This document shows positions 1 to 9,153 of a DNA stretch of 64,000 nucleotides, one piece after another. Source of the stretch: Parvularculaceae bacterium (lineage in GTDB: Bacteria > Pseudomonadota > Alphaproteobacteria > Caulobacterales > Parvularculaceae); assembly GCA_028280115.1 (NCBI GenBank), contig JANQMJ010000026.1, positions 1 through 64,000 of the forward strand. The letters run 5' to 3'. Position numbers and translations under genes: made by a program. How positions within the stretch are numbered: position 1 is the stretch's first letter; each line of letters starts with the position of its first letter. The notes below the pieces were generated by a model, which saw only the letters and a list, made by a program, of their open reading frames with translations, did not search any database and was not told the origin of the DNA.

Positions 1-1
1 C

Positions 2-109
2 CGGCCTCCGCTATGTGGAGGCTCCATCCGGATCGGCCTTCCCTCAGCGCCAATCTCATGGTTACATAAAATGTGGCTGCGTCATCGGGGTTTCGTCATT
101 GGTGGTTAG
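2..109 (+). pseudogene. Possible 3' end of a gene entering from the left
   Basis: An open frame runs from the window edge to a TAG at 107-109. Its last residues include WLHKMWLRHR. A closely similar peptide end (WLHKKWLRLR, then a stop) occurs at 53,128-53,178 in front of another integrated element. The match suggests the tail of a conserved gene or of a shared repeat; the family is not recognised and the start lies outside the window. Confidence 0.3.
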
Positions 110-990
110 AAAGACCCTATCGCGTAGCCGACATCTATAAGTACTGTAATCAGTGTCCAGATAAAAATATTTAGTATGCCAGCGCCGACTATCGCATTGT
201 TTGTTCTCCAATAAGGAGGCCGGTCGCCAGCTCCAGGCAGCGTATTTAGTTCTATTATCTTGGCTTCCTGACGAGCTACCCAGAGATAAGATATTGACGC
301 GCCAATCATGTATATCGCGACAAGAATTAGGCCCGGTGACGGTAAAGCATTGACTGCCGGCATGGTTAGACCAACCAAGAAGAAAATAATCCCAACTACT
401 GTGTATTTAACGTTCTGCTTCATTCGATGCACGAACGCTAACCAACGGTCGACGATCCGTTTGCCGCCAACAACGATGCCGTGACCCAACATCACCATCC
501 ATACGGCGTTCGCAAAGTGGTATATGAATAGTGCGATGAGTGGATAAACGGCAATTTGGAAATTAGAAAAATAGTCTGCGTCAACAGGGTTCTGAAGGCC
601 GACTGCGATACTTGCAGCGAAAGAGGAGAGTAGCGCGATCACGATTCTATAGAAGGTGGTGAAAAACTGCCCAGCTTGAAATGTAACTGCAACGCGGCTG
701 AACAAAAATGCGTTCATTAAGACTAGAATGTAACGCCAGTGTGGATAGACATTAAACTCAATTTTTAAAAAGGAAGCGATCCAGTTGGCTGCGCTTACAA
801 CAATAGGATCCAAAGGAGAGAGCACATAGGCGAGGGCCGTTTCAAAACGCCGGACAGCAATATCGAGGATTGGTGAGAAACCGTAATCTGTGCTGTAGCG
901 GACAAGTGCAAGAATTGAAAACACGCCCAGGATTAGCCGCATGAAAGCAAAAAAACTGCTCGGGATTAGGATATACTTCAATGAGTTCAT
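106..990 (-). CDS. Polytopic membrane protein of unknown function
   Basis: The 294-residue product is almost entirely hydrophobic. Roughly seven or eight membrane-spanning stretches can be seen, at about residues 7-30, 55-75, 87-104, 113-132, 144-171, 196-240 (probably two) and 266-294. Charged residues cluster in the loop near 172-195 (GGKRIVDRW, HRMKQN). No catalytic motif or known family is recognised. A GGGGCG stretch lies just upstream of the ATG. It is transcribed towards the left window edge, divergently from the FAD oxidoreductase operon, in an AT-richer accessory region, so it is probably element cargo. Confidence 0.65.
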   Translation of the reverse strand: MNSLKYILIPSSFFAFMRLILGVFSILALVRYSTDYGFSPILDIAVRRFETALAYVLSPLDPIVVSAANWIASFLKIEFNVYPHWRYILVLMNAFLFSRVAVTFQAGQFFTTFYRIVIALLSSFAASIAVGLQNPVDADYFSNFQIAVYPLIALFIYHFANAVWMVMLGHGIVVGGKRIVDRWLAFVHRMKQNVKYTVVGIIFFLVGLTMPAVNALPSPGLILVAIYMIGASISYLWVARQEAKIIELNTLPGAGDRPPYWRTNNAIVGAGILNIFIWTLITVLIDVGYAIGSF

Positions 991-1404
991 AATACGCCCC
1001 CGCAGATCTTCTTATGCACATTGAACTTTATGATGGCCGCGGCGGCAACGGTTTTTATTGCTGTGGGCCAGAAGCAACGCCCGGCAGTTCATCAAGGACA
1101 ACCACGCCAGAGGCTTTAGTGGGTGGCGCGCGCGTCAAGCCTGCACCAGTTCTTGAGGGCTACCGTTTCTGATTTTAGGCAAAAATGAATTGCGAGAACT
1201 AGGGTCTTGAAATAGAGCCCGTTTTTAGTAATTGTGTTGCAGTTGTATCCAGCTGAAGACTAAGTATTTTCAGCTATTTAGGATAATATGGGGGTCTGTC
1301 TATGCTTTTCGTTTGTGCTTTTGGGCGCATTGATGCCTTCATCGCAAAGAGCGATGCGTCGCCGAGCGGTATGCGACGAAAACTGAGTGCCAGGGCACTC
1401 TAGT
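991..1404. other. Intergenic region between divergent genes
   Basis: About 410 bases separate the membrane protein and the oxidoreductase operon. It must hold both promoters. An A/T-rich stretch around 1,262-1,300 could contain the promoter for the rightward operon, but no clear operator, RNA gene or terminator is visible. Confidence 0.4.
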
Positions 1405-3228
1405 ATGGCCATAGGAAAATCACCGAACCGTAGTGCAATCTTGTTATCGAGCCGCGTTCCGGATCATCGGAATGCATTTGCTATCGGTCCCTTTGCTTCC
1501 CGTGTCAGTTTTGCATCGCAACAGCGTCGCGCGTTTAACTTGATATGGGCGATTGACGAGGATCTCAAAAAAGCCGGCGACCGCGATGGGCTGAGCGACA
1601 AAGAAATCGTCATTGTTGGCGCAGGACTTGCCGGCTTGACTAGTGCGTATGCTGCTGCGGCATACGGCGCTAATGTCTGGGTATTTGAGCGGCAGTGGTC
1701 GTTGTTGGAGACATTGGCATCTGCTTCGCACCGGGACATTCATCCGACAATTAATTTTTGGCCCGAAGAAGAACTAGAAGCGACAACGTACTTTCCTTTC
1801 TTTAATTGGATTTATGGAAAATGCCCCGATGTCATCTATCAAATCCGAGACTTTTTTGAGCGTGGCAAAAGACCCTCGAAAATCAAGGAAGTTTATAAAG
1901 GAACGACAGTCACCGGAGCAGAATTCCAAGATGGAAAGTGGCACATCGAGTACAAGTATTCGAAGGGCGGGCGACGCAAGAAAGATTACGACATCATTAT
2001 TTTTGCGACCGGCTTCGGCACTGAAAGTACGATCCCGAACTTTAAGACACCTGGATATTGGGATTCGGTAAAAGACGAAATAGGCGCAGTCTCAGAAAGC
2101 GACGGTGCCGCTTTTGATCATCATGTAGTTTCGGGAACTGGCGACGGAGGACTGATCGAGGTTCTGCGATTGTTATTCAAAAACTTTCGTGCCGGTGATG
2201 TTTCCTTTATTTCGAGAGATCTTCTTGAAGACCCGACGGTGAAAAAGCGGGTGGCGGCGCTGGAAGATGATATAGCAAAAAAATACAATGATTTGCTGGC
2301 AGGTCACGGAGTCGGCGCACGCAATAGGCTTCGTAATGAAATTGATACCCTATGGACCGAATTGGGGGCAGGGTACTACGCGGCGACTATTTCGGATCTG
2401 ATTGGTGAAGAAGACCGAAGTAGAATCGAGCGAAACAGAACAGATATCCAAAAAGTGACCCTGCTTGGAGAGTGGTCAGCGCCGTTTGAACTAGGATCGT
2501 CGCCTTATCACAAGTTGCTTATTGCCTATTGTATAAGGCGCGGCCTGATCGAATATCTCCATGTAGAGCGAAGGACGCTTGTTGAGAGTACAGGCAAATT
2601 GAAGCACATAGGTAAGGACGGCAACACTAAACAAATTGACAGTAAAAAAGTAAGAATTGTTAAGAAAGGATCACTCAAGGCAACCGAGGATAGTGATCTC
2701 GGGGTATTGTCAATCCCGCCGAAAGGAGACGTGCTTGATAACGCATTTTTTGTGTGCCGGCATGGATTCCACTCTCCTATTAAAAGGTTCTTCTCAAGTG
2801 ATGTAGTTGAAAAACTGGAAGAAATGCAGGGCCTATACTCAGATCACGACTGGATGACGCTTGAGCAAGCGGATTTTTATGCTGATTCACTTGGCCTTCC
2901 ACCGCCATCGGAATCGGTCTGGTTTGCCGAGGCCCATATGCCCCAAGCATTGGCATGCGTTACAAATCGGCACAATCTCAGCCTAAAAATGGGTGAGCCA
3001 GAAACGAAGACAATCAATGTTCGGGACAAAAGAGGAAAAACGCAAGCGGTTCCTCGCTATATTGCTGTATATGAGCTTGAACCAATCGTTGATCCGTCAA
3101 ACCCTGCTGCGCACAAGCCTGTGCGAGACAGTGAGAATGTTCCGCGCAAACTCTTTGGGATTACGGTGAATAAGGCCAATATTAATGCTTATTCTCCGCC
3201 AGTTCAGTACAACAAGTCGGGATTTTAA
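1405..3228 (+). CDS. FAD/NAD(P)-binding oxidoreductase-like protein, first gene of a three-gene operon
   Basis: A 607-residue protein from the ATG at 1,405; an in-frame GTG at 1,387 would add six residues. A Rossmann dinucleotide-binding motif GAGLAG is at residues 72-77, followed by E95 at the end of the second strand, which normally holds the ribose. A later IIFATGFG segment matches the second conserved element of FAD-dependent oxidoreductases. There is no signal peptide. The middle and C-terminal parts (about 200-607) resemble no family I can name. The pseudo-trypsin gene starts 8 bases after its stop, so both are probably one transcript. A redox or ligand-sensing role is inferred; substrate unknown. 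Confidence 0.7.
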   Translation: MAIGKSPNRSAILLSSRVPDHRNAFAIGPFASRVSFASQQRRAFNLIWAIDEDLKKAGDRDGLSDKEIVIVGAGLAGLTSAYAAAAYGANVWVFERQWSLLETLASASHRDIHPTINFWPEEELEATTYFPFFNWIYGKCPDVIYQIRDFFERGKRPSKIKEVYKGTTVTGAEFQDGKWHIEYKYSKGGRRKKDYDIIIFATGFGTESTIPNFKTPGYWDSVKDEIGAVSESDGAAFDHHVVSGTGDGGLIEVLRLLFKNFRAGDVSFISRDLLEDPTVKKRVAALEDDIAKKYNDLLAGHGVGARNRLRNEIDTLWTELGAGYYAATISDLIGEEDRSRIERNRTDIQKVTLLGEWSAPFELGSSPYHKLLIAYCIRRGLIEYLHVERRTLVESTGKLKHIGKDGNTKQIDSKKVRIVKKGSLKATEDSDLGVLSIPPKGDVLDNAFFVCRHGFHSPIKRFFSSDVVEKLEEMQGLYSDHDWMTLEQADFYADSLGLPPPSESVWFAEAHMPQALACVTNRHNLSLKMGEPETKTINVRDKRGKTQAVPRYIAVYELEPIVDPSNPAAHKPVRDSENVPRKLFGITVNKANINAYSPPVQYNKSGF

Positions 3229-3236
3229 AGGCTAGT

Positions 3237-4127
3237 ATGCCAAAACAAAAAAAGAAAAACAAATGGCGCGCAGAACTTGAAACACGCCCAGTTCAAATGG
3301 GTGTTTCTGTAAGCGCCGGCGACAAAGCAATAGCTGGTTTGCTCGGGCTATATGTCTGGGACAGTAGCCTGGGCGCTGTTTCTGCGGTGACGGCGTCGCA
3401 GGTTGGTTATGGCCAGTCTGTCTTGCGCGCAGGCAAATTGAAAGTCGCTTCAGTTGCTTCAAATCGCTACCCAGATGAATTGTACGACGATGTCCGTCAT
3501 TCAGATTCAATGCTACAGATTGTTCGTCTCCGTAGAAATTTTTTGCTGTCCGCAAATTTCGACGCTCTTGGCGAAAATGCGTCAGATAGAACGACGATTG
3601 CACATCCGGTAGCCGCCTTAGGGCGCGGCGCATTCGTTCACCGTAAAGACGGACTGATTGTACCGGTCAAAATTAAGGCGGTTGGTTCGAACTTTTACAT
3701 GCCCTGTCCACGAACCGAAAAAATGACGCGGTTTACGGATGCGCTTGAGTTAGTGCCCACAAGTGACGAACCAGCGGCAATACAAGGCGATGCTGGTGCG
3801 CTGGTGACTATAGACGGCGGTGGCATAGTCGGTTCCGTTATATGCGGGATTAACGGCATAGTGTATGCTGCGCCGCTTTTCGAAAAAGCACAGCATCTCG
3901 AACTAGAAGTTCTAACTCCTAAAAAGATGAAAAACTATAACGATGGGCGGCGGATAGCGTTTCGCCGTTTGCAAAGCGGTAACTTAGCGGCTGATAAGTT
4001 GCCCGAAAATCTAGAGAATACCGACACCGTGTCTCCAAACGCGATTGAACCTTTTACTTCAGATGACGCTAGTCTGGCACAGCCCCAACCTCGCTTGGCC
4101 GACGTGCACTTAGGCAGAGTTGCATGA
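3237..4127 (+). CDS. Trypsin-fold protein with substituted catalytic residues
   Basis: A 296-residue protein with landmarks of the chymotrypsin/trypsin fold. VTASQV at residues 51-56 corresponds to the family TAAH segment but has Gln55 in place of the catalytic His. D90 in the SDSMLQIVRL stretch is in the right place for the Asp. QGDAGAL at 183-189 corresponds to GDSGG but has Ala186 in place of the nucleophile. So two of three triad residues are gone and it should be a binding or scaffold protein rather than a protease. AAAGG lies six bases before the ATG. It overlaps the next gene by four bases (ATGA), typical of translational coupling. The fold call rests on motifs only. Confidence 0.6.
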   Translation: MPKQKKKNKWRAELETRPVQMGVSVSAGDKAIAGLLGLYVWDSSLGAVSAVTASQVGYGQSVLRAGKLKVASVASNRYPDELYDDVRHSDSMLQIVRLRRNFLLSANFDALGENASDRTTIAHPVAALGRGAFVHRKDGLIVPVKIKAVGSNFYMPCPRTEKMTRFTDALELVPTSDEPAAIQGDAGALVTIDGGGIVGSVICGINGIVYAAPLFEKAQHLELEVLTPKKMKNYNDGRRIAFRRLQSGNLAADKLPENLENTDTVSPNAIEPFTSDDASLAQPQPRLADVHLGRVA

Positions 4128-6610
4128 AGGAACCACATGAATATGTCGCAGATGTGGAGGCGGCGGTTCATGCGTTTTCCGAAGATTTACGATCTGCAAT
4201 TGATTTACGCGTTCAATTCTACGGCCGCGAGCTCGATGTCGGTCCTTTTTCCTTAGGGCAACGCGTTCTCTATGCAGTTGACGGCAACATTATCAATTAC
4301 TTCTTTAAGTGTGATGAAGACGTATTTAGTCTCCAGCTAATCCGGCGTAATCGAAACGCCTTTGAAATTTTCAGAGGTAATTCAGAACTGGAGGTCGGAG
4401 GGCAAGAAGACATTCTTGCTTATTGTTTGTCGCGGTATCTATTTTACATGCTGCCAGACGAATCGGGTGAACGCTTGCCGCTCTTATTGTTGCCCGGGCA
4501 CGATATTGAGGCGCGAAACGCTTACGATACAATTGTGCGCAGTTTGGACGAATCCCTAACGCAGAAGCGGATGGTACGAGAATATGTCATTGACCTGTTG
4601 GATAAGCTCAATGCTATGCCGGAAGATGACGCAAAAACCTACCTTGAAGAAAATCGGCAAGACATTACGAAAAAATCGCATGCAATAAATGATCCGCACG
4701 AAAAACTATTTCGATACAATAAACTGCTGAAACACAGCAGGTTGATGAGGCTAAAGCGAGCCTCATTTCTGAAGGCTTTTAATGACCTAAAGCAAGAAGG
4801 ATCGCCTCATCCATTTGCTGTTGAAACGGTTGATGATGCGATTGCTTTAACCCACGCAGAGTCGTCGTATGATTATTGGTCTAAAAGCTTAAACTCATCA
4901 ATTACCGGGAAGATGCTGGCGAACGACCTTGATGCGCTTACAACGCTTGACCTGCTTAATCGGCGTCTAAGAAAGCGCAATGTTCGCGTTGTTCTTTTTA
5001 CGTTAAACGAAAAAATTATTGAGGTAGGCCGCGGTTATAGACCATATATAGAAGATGGCGGCGACTATTCACAATATACGTTTACTGATTTATTTATTCG
5101 GCATCCTGTAGCGCTTCTGTCAGCGCCTGAAATATTGCAGCCGGGCGTACCGGGCGTGCGGGAATCTGAGCTTTCAGATTGGCTTGAGTTGCTGCTTGCT
5201 CAGTACACAGGATATGGACGATACACCGTTAACGAATTTCGCAGCAGGCTTGCCGACAAAGATGACGCCGAGATCAATGACCTTGCGCGCGGTGCGCTCA
5301 GTGAGGCACCAGACACTCATACAAAATTAATATCGGATTGGGTTGGGCATTTGGATACGCTCGAACAGGCACATGAAATGACGAGCGAAATCGCGCGATT
5401 AGACATTGTCGAACTAATTGGCGAAAGCAATCGCGATAAGGCGACAGTGTTGGAGCGCCTTGATGACCATATTGTCGGCCTAGTCGAAGACAGTTGGGAT
5501 GACTTCTTTGAGACAGCCTATGAGGCGGGTTATGAGTTAATTGATATGGGAAATAGGGACGCTTCGATTCCGCGCCGCAATGTCCCACCTCTAGTGTTTC
5601 GTCTTAAAGATGGACCAGCCAGTCAATTCATGAAGAGCATCAATCGGGCGAATGGACTTGCTGAGACGGAGGCCATCGTAGAGGATTTGCTTGAGGCGAT
5701 CGACGAAGATGACAGGGAAAAGTCTAATTATCTGAGGCTTCTCTGTTATGGTTTGTTATTTGCTTATACTGAACGTTGGTATGTAACGCGCTTACTCGCG
5801 CAGAGGGCAATTTACTATGCGAAGAAAGTCGCCCCAAAAGAGTTGACCGCCATCAATCGCCAAGAGTGGAATTTTGTCTCCGGCCGTGAAGCCTATTATC
5901 TTCGGGCTTTAGCTGGGAAGCTGACCGCACGATCTGACCGTGAGCTTAATAAAATTCGTGAATTGCTTCGCGAAGGGTTAAGGCGGCAGCGTGATATTGA
6001 TCGGCTGTTTGAAAAACACCGTGAACCGGATGACAAAAATGTAGTCCAATTGACAGGACTGCGATTCGAAGCTGAGCTCGTTTCTGTAGACTTGGCCGAA
6101 GTTCTTTTCAGGAACTATCCAGCGAGCGGGAAGAGGATTAATGAAAAGGAATTGCACTCGAAATTGGAGTCGATTTATACAAATGCTAAGGCTGCTATGA
6201 AATCGGCGCCTGACTGTAGTGAGAAGTGGGTGCGTGAGTACGTCGAGATCAATTTGCGAAGCAATATTTTTATGGTGGCGGCACTTGCTGAAGAACGTGG
6301 ATTGAAATCTTTAGCATCTGATGACGAACTTCGGGGCTATTTTGCAGCACAGACAGAACAACTGATTTCGGCCTATGGCACGAATCACGGAACGCGTATT
6401 TTTGCGTCGGCGCTGGATGTTATCCTTGTCGTATATTTAGCCGCCAGACTTGGTATTCCGAAGTCAGAATTCCAGCTGTTTTACAACGAGTATACTCAAA
6501 TCAAGCGAAACATGGGTAACCGGCCGGACTGGGTGGCAATTACGCCGTATGACCGCCGCCGATTCAAGAGCTTGGTTTCGATGATTGAAACGAGAGAAAA
6601 ACTGCACTAA
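4124..6610 (+). CDS. Large predicted helical protein of unknown function, third gene of operon
   Basis: An 828-residue soluble protein with many Leu/Glu/Arg/Asp-rich helices and no membrane span, Walker motif or nuclease signature that I can identify. The N-terminal 110 residues look alpha/beta (alternating hydrophobic strands such as RVLYAVDG and FSLQLIRR), while residues 130-828 appear mostly helical. Its start codon overlaps the stop of the pseudo-trypsin gene, so the two are probably co-translated and could form a complex. I do not recognise the family. Its size and position suggest the platform or effector of the operon, which is inference. Confidence 0.6.
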   Translation: MKEPHEYVADVEAAVHAFSEDLRSAIDLRVQFYGRELDVGPFSLGQRVLYAVDGNIINYFFKCDEDVFSLQLIRRNRNAFEIFRGNSELEVGGQEDILAYCLSRYLFYMLPDESGERLPLLLLPGHDIEARNAYDTIVRSLDESLTQKRMVREYVIDLLDKLNAMPEDDAKTYLEENRQDITKKSHAINDPHEKLFRYNKLLKHSRLMRLKRASFLKAFNDLKQEGSPHPFAVETVDDAIALTHAESSYDYWSKSLNSSITGKMLANDLDALTTLDLLNRRLRKRNVRVVLFTLNEKIIEVGRGYRPYIEDGGDYSQYTFTDLFIRHPVALLSAPEILQPGVPGVRESELSDWLELLLAQYTGYGRYTVNEFRSRLADKDDAEINDLARGALSEAPDTHTKLISDWVGHLDTLEQAHEMTSEIARLDIVELIGESNRDKATVLERLDDHIVGLVEDSWDDFFETAYEAGYELIDMGNRDASIPRRNVPPLVFRLKDGPASQFMKSINRANGLAETEAIVEDLLEAIDEDDREKSNYLRLLCYGLLFAYTERWYVTRLLAQRAIYYAKKVAPKELTAINRQEWNFVSGREAYYLRALAGKLTARSDRELNKIRELLREGLRRQRDIDRLFEKHREPDDKNVVQLTGLRFEAELVSVDLAEVLFRNYPASGKRINEKELHSKLESIYTNAKAAMKSAPDCSEKWVREYVEINLRSNIFMVAALAEERGLKSLASDDELRGYFAAQTEQLISAYGTNHGTRIFASALDVILVVYLAARLGIPKSEFQLFYNEYTQIKRNMGNRPDWVAITPYDRRRFKSLVSMIETREKLH

Positions 6611-6739
6611 TGTCCGGGTGTGCTGTGGCCGATGCTAAGCTGGTAATACCATGCTGTGTAGACTCATCGTGCACTTGAGTTAATATCATATACTGGCTGG
6701 ATTAAGCTTTGTATCAATCATCCGCCTTTGATTGGTCTC

Positions 6740-6755
6740 AGGGACAGCTGTCCCT
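6740..6755. repeat. 16-bp perfect palindrome
   Basis: AGGGACAGCTGTCCCT reads the same on both strands. It lies in the gap between the helical-protein gene and the integrase. A second short palindrome, TCCACCCAGGTGGA, is at 6,791-6,804. Either could be a protein-binding site; no regulator can be assigned. Confidence 0.5.
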
Positions 6756-6966
6756 ACCGAAAACTAGATTCGGACATATACATGAGGCAGTCCACCCAGG
6801 TGGAGGATGGATTTTATAGTGCCAGATCGCTGAACGGGTCTCGACTGGAAGCACCAAGGTTTGGTTGGTAACAAGACTGGAGGAATAGAGAGTTAGTCAC
6901 CTTTTTCGATAATTGAAGGTATACTGATTGAAATGGCCAATATCGGAATGCCTACAGGACCACCCC

Positions 6967-7086
6967 TGTTAAGATTGTTGTTAAGATATGATTCTCCGCC
7001 AAGTTTTTGATAAGGCTAATTTATTGAATTAATTGGTATATTATCCGGCACATTAGCCGGTACGGCAGTTCCCTCTCTCTCCGCCA
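6967..7086 (+). repeat. Left copy of a 120-nt element-end module
   Basis: This 120-nt stretch aligns without gaps to 29,133-29,252, with 95 of 120 positions equal by my count. It begins with two direct copies of TGTTAAGAT (6,967 and 6,979) followed by TTCTCCGCCA, then an A/T-rich part with TTGAATTAATTG, then a small stem CCGGC/GCCGG, and ends in a core identical to the right copy. The likely reading is the right end of a first integrated element, with integrase arm sites followed by the core. Confidence 0.7.
7055..7086 (+). repeat. Left attachment core (attL), 32-bp direct repeat
   Basis: These 32 bases are identical to 29,221-29,252. The 3' half ends in CTCTCTCCGCCA, which is how many bacterial tRNA-Ser genes end (acceptor strand plus CCA-like end), so the original target was probably the 3' end of a tRNA-Ser lying to the left of this window. 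The integrase gene starts 90 bases downstream. Confidence 0.75.
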
Positions 7087-7128
7087 GCCCTTGAAGTCAT
7101 TGATATAATTACAATTTTTAAGATCAAC

Positions 7129-7175
7129 TGTTAAGATTTGGTGTTAAGATCAGGCGGCGTTATTTTCTCTCCGCC
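7129..7175 (+). promoter_or_regulatory. Integrase arm-type repeats in front of the integrase gene
   Basis: Two direct copies of TGTTAAGAT lie at 7,129-7,137 and 7,142-7,150, as in the 120-nt end modules, followed by TTTTCTCTCCGCC directly abutting the integrase ATG. The repeat pairs probably bind the integrase and could also autoregulate its gene. The role is inferred from position and repetition. Confidence 0.5.
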
Positions 7176-8903
7176 ATGCCAAAGCTGCCTGTCCATGTGG
7201 TCCGTAGAAAGGACTCTCCCAATCTCTATTGGATGAGAGATATCCCTGAGCATGCGCGCTTTTTGTTCCGTACAGAAAAAGGTTTGCGCAAGCAGATTTG
7301 GAAGTCTCTGCGCACAACAAATCCAAAGATCGCCGCCGTCAGGGCTGCTGAATACAATGGCTGGTTTGAAACCATCCTCAGTAAGGTAGCCGCCCCTAAA
7401 TTGCAGATGCCGTCCCTGACTGGCGCTGATGGCGGAACGCTGGTCATTGATGTTGTCGACGACGATGTTTGGAAGGTCAAAGACGGTGATCTTGTCGAAC
7501 TGAATGAAGAAGACTGGCGAAACTATGAATTAGGCGAATACGTCTATGCAACGCCGGAAAACAATCTTGTTCGAAACCTTTCTCAAACAGACGCAATTGC
7601 GTTCTTCAAGTTCGGCATGCTTGAAGCGGCCCTTGAAGACAGCAAGTTTCTAGTTGGCAACTATGACGTTGATATTGAAACGCTTGGCAACATCATCGAA
7701 CAGTGCCGGCGCATAATCCACAATAACAAATGCAGCAGCGATCCCAATAAGCGTCTCGCATACCTTCAAGCGGAACTCGATTTAGAGATTGCTCACCAAA
7801 CGCTTACAAGAATGGAAGGTCGTCGTGAGCATCTTTCTAAAGAATATTCAGATGAGAATGTCGAACGTGTTCTCGATAAAATTATCGATACGCAGAACAA
7901 GATCACTATTGGTGAGAAGGTCACTGAATATCTGAACGACCCTCTGTCGAAAAAATCAGGCCGTCATAAATCGACGTCAACAGCACGTATCGGGACGTTT
8001 GTTGAGTTTGTCGGCCCCAAAACGCCGTTGGAAAGCGTTAGCAAGCAGGACGTTCTCAACTATCGGAAGCGTATTCTCGACCTTCTTCCAAAGCGCCCTG
8101 CTTATGGCGCAAAGACGCTTGAACAGAAGATTGCACCCGTAAAGAACGGTGTTGCCGAACCGTTATCAGTCAAAACAAAGAACCTCTACCTCAATGCCCT
8201 AAGCGCCTTTTTCAATTGGTGCTTAAAGATGGATTACATTCAGAAGAACCCTGTTTTGCCGTTTCGATACCCGACAGAGAAAAAGAAACGCAAGGAACGC
8301 AGAGCATTCACGACGAAAGAACTGCAAGCCCTGTTCAGTGACGAATGGCGATCATTCAAAGAGACGGAACCCCATCATTATTGGATACCTTTAATTGCAC
8401 TGTTCCACGGATGTCGCCTTCGTGAAATCTGTCAGCTAAGGCAAAAAGACATTTTTTATGAGGGCGGAATTCTCGGATTGCATATTACTGGTGACGATGA
8501 TCTTGGAACCAGTGTGAAGAATGCATCCAGTGACAGGCGCATCCCAGTTCATAAGACAGTTGCCGAGTTAGGTTTTGACGAGTTTTGCAAAAAGGTACCC
8601 AAAGGCAAGAAGCTGTTCCCGCAGCTACCAGACCGTGAAGACGGCGCCCCGTCATTCGGAAAATGGTTCAAGCGCTACAAGGAACAGTCTGGCGTCGATG
8701 ATCCCAATGTCGATTTCCATAGTTTCCGCCATAGCTATCGTGAAGCCTGCCGCGAAAACGGCCTGCCATATGACGTTTTGAACCGAATAGCTGGTTGGAA
8801 ATTGGGTGAAAGCCCTGAGGCTGCCTATGGAAATGCAAATTTCAAACGGCTTTATGAGGAACTTTTCGGGCTCGGATACAAAGGTCTCAAATTGACAGAG
8901 TGA
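7176..8903 (+). CDS. Tyrosine recombinase / site-specific integrase
   Basis: A 575-residue integrase. The N-terminal part (HVVRRKDSPNLYWMRDIP) matches the DUF6538-type domain common in alphaproteobacterial integrases. A long helical middle and a SAM-like core-binding region follow, then the catalytic domain with Arg414 (GCRLREI), His515 and Arg518 (HSFRHS), Trp in AGW, and the nucleophile Tyr551 (EAAYGN). All essential residues are present, so it should be active. It sits next to the left attachment core and presumably drives integration and excision. The ATG is fused to a CTCTCCGCC repeat and no Shine-Dalgarno sequence is visible, so expression may depend on what lies upstream of the element. 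Confidence 0.93.
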   Translation: MPKLPVHVVRRKDSPNLYWMRDIPEHARFLFRTEKGLRKQIWKSLRTTNPKIAAVRAAEYNGWFETILSKVAAPKLQMPSLTGADGGTLVIDVVDDDVWKVKDGDLVELNEEDWRNYELGEYVYATPENNLVRNLSQTDAIAFFKFGMLEAALEDSKFLVGNYDVDIETLGNIIEQCRRIIHNNKCSSDPNKRLAYLQAELDLEIAHQTLTRMEGRREHLSKEYSDENVERVLDKIIDTQNKITIGEKVTEYLNDPLSKKSGRHKSTSTARIGTFVEFVGPKTPLESVSKQDVLNYRKRILDLLPKRPAYGAKTLEQKIAPVKNGVAEPLSVKTKNLYLNALSAFFNWCLKMDYIQKNPVLPFRYPTEKKKRKERRAFTTKELQALFSDEWRSFKETEPHHYWIPLIALFHGCRLREICQLRQKDIFYEGGILGLHITGDDDLGTSVKNASSDRRIPVHKTVAELGFDEFCKKVPKGKKLFPQLPDREDGAPSFGKWFKRYKEQSGVDDPNVDFHSFRHSYREACRENGLPYDVLNRIAGWKLGESPEAAYGNANFKRLYEELFGLGYKGLKLTE

Positions 8904-9153
8904 GAATCTTCTTTGCGCGCAACGAAGACATTGGAATTTCGTGTGTCGACCGAGCAATCTTCGCCTATAATGAAGATCGATTAATAGTGTTTTGAACGCC
9001 CTATTTATTCAACCAAATCCTTTGCCAGTTTATTGTTGACGAACATTCTTGCGCACAGAGAGTGTTATGCAGTTAAATTTTGAGACATGTTGAAAAATGC
9101 ATAACTCTTAATAATGATTGCTCAAGTTGATCGTTGCTATTGGAGCCCGCGGC

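Noticed and set aside
6995..7086. Possible full tRNA-Ser gene
   Set aside because: Only the 3' end matches; no GGAGAG-type 5' acceptor strand, D-arm or anticodon arm could be fitted in the preceding 90 bases.
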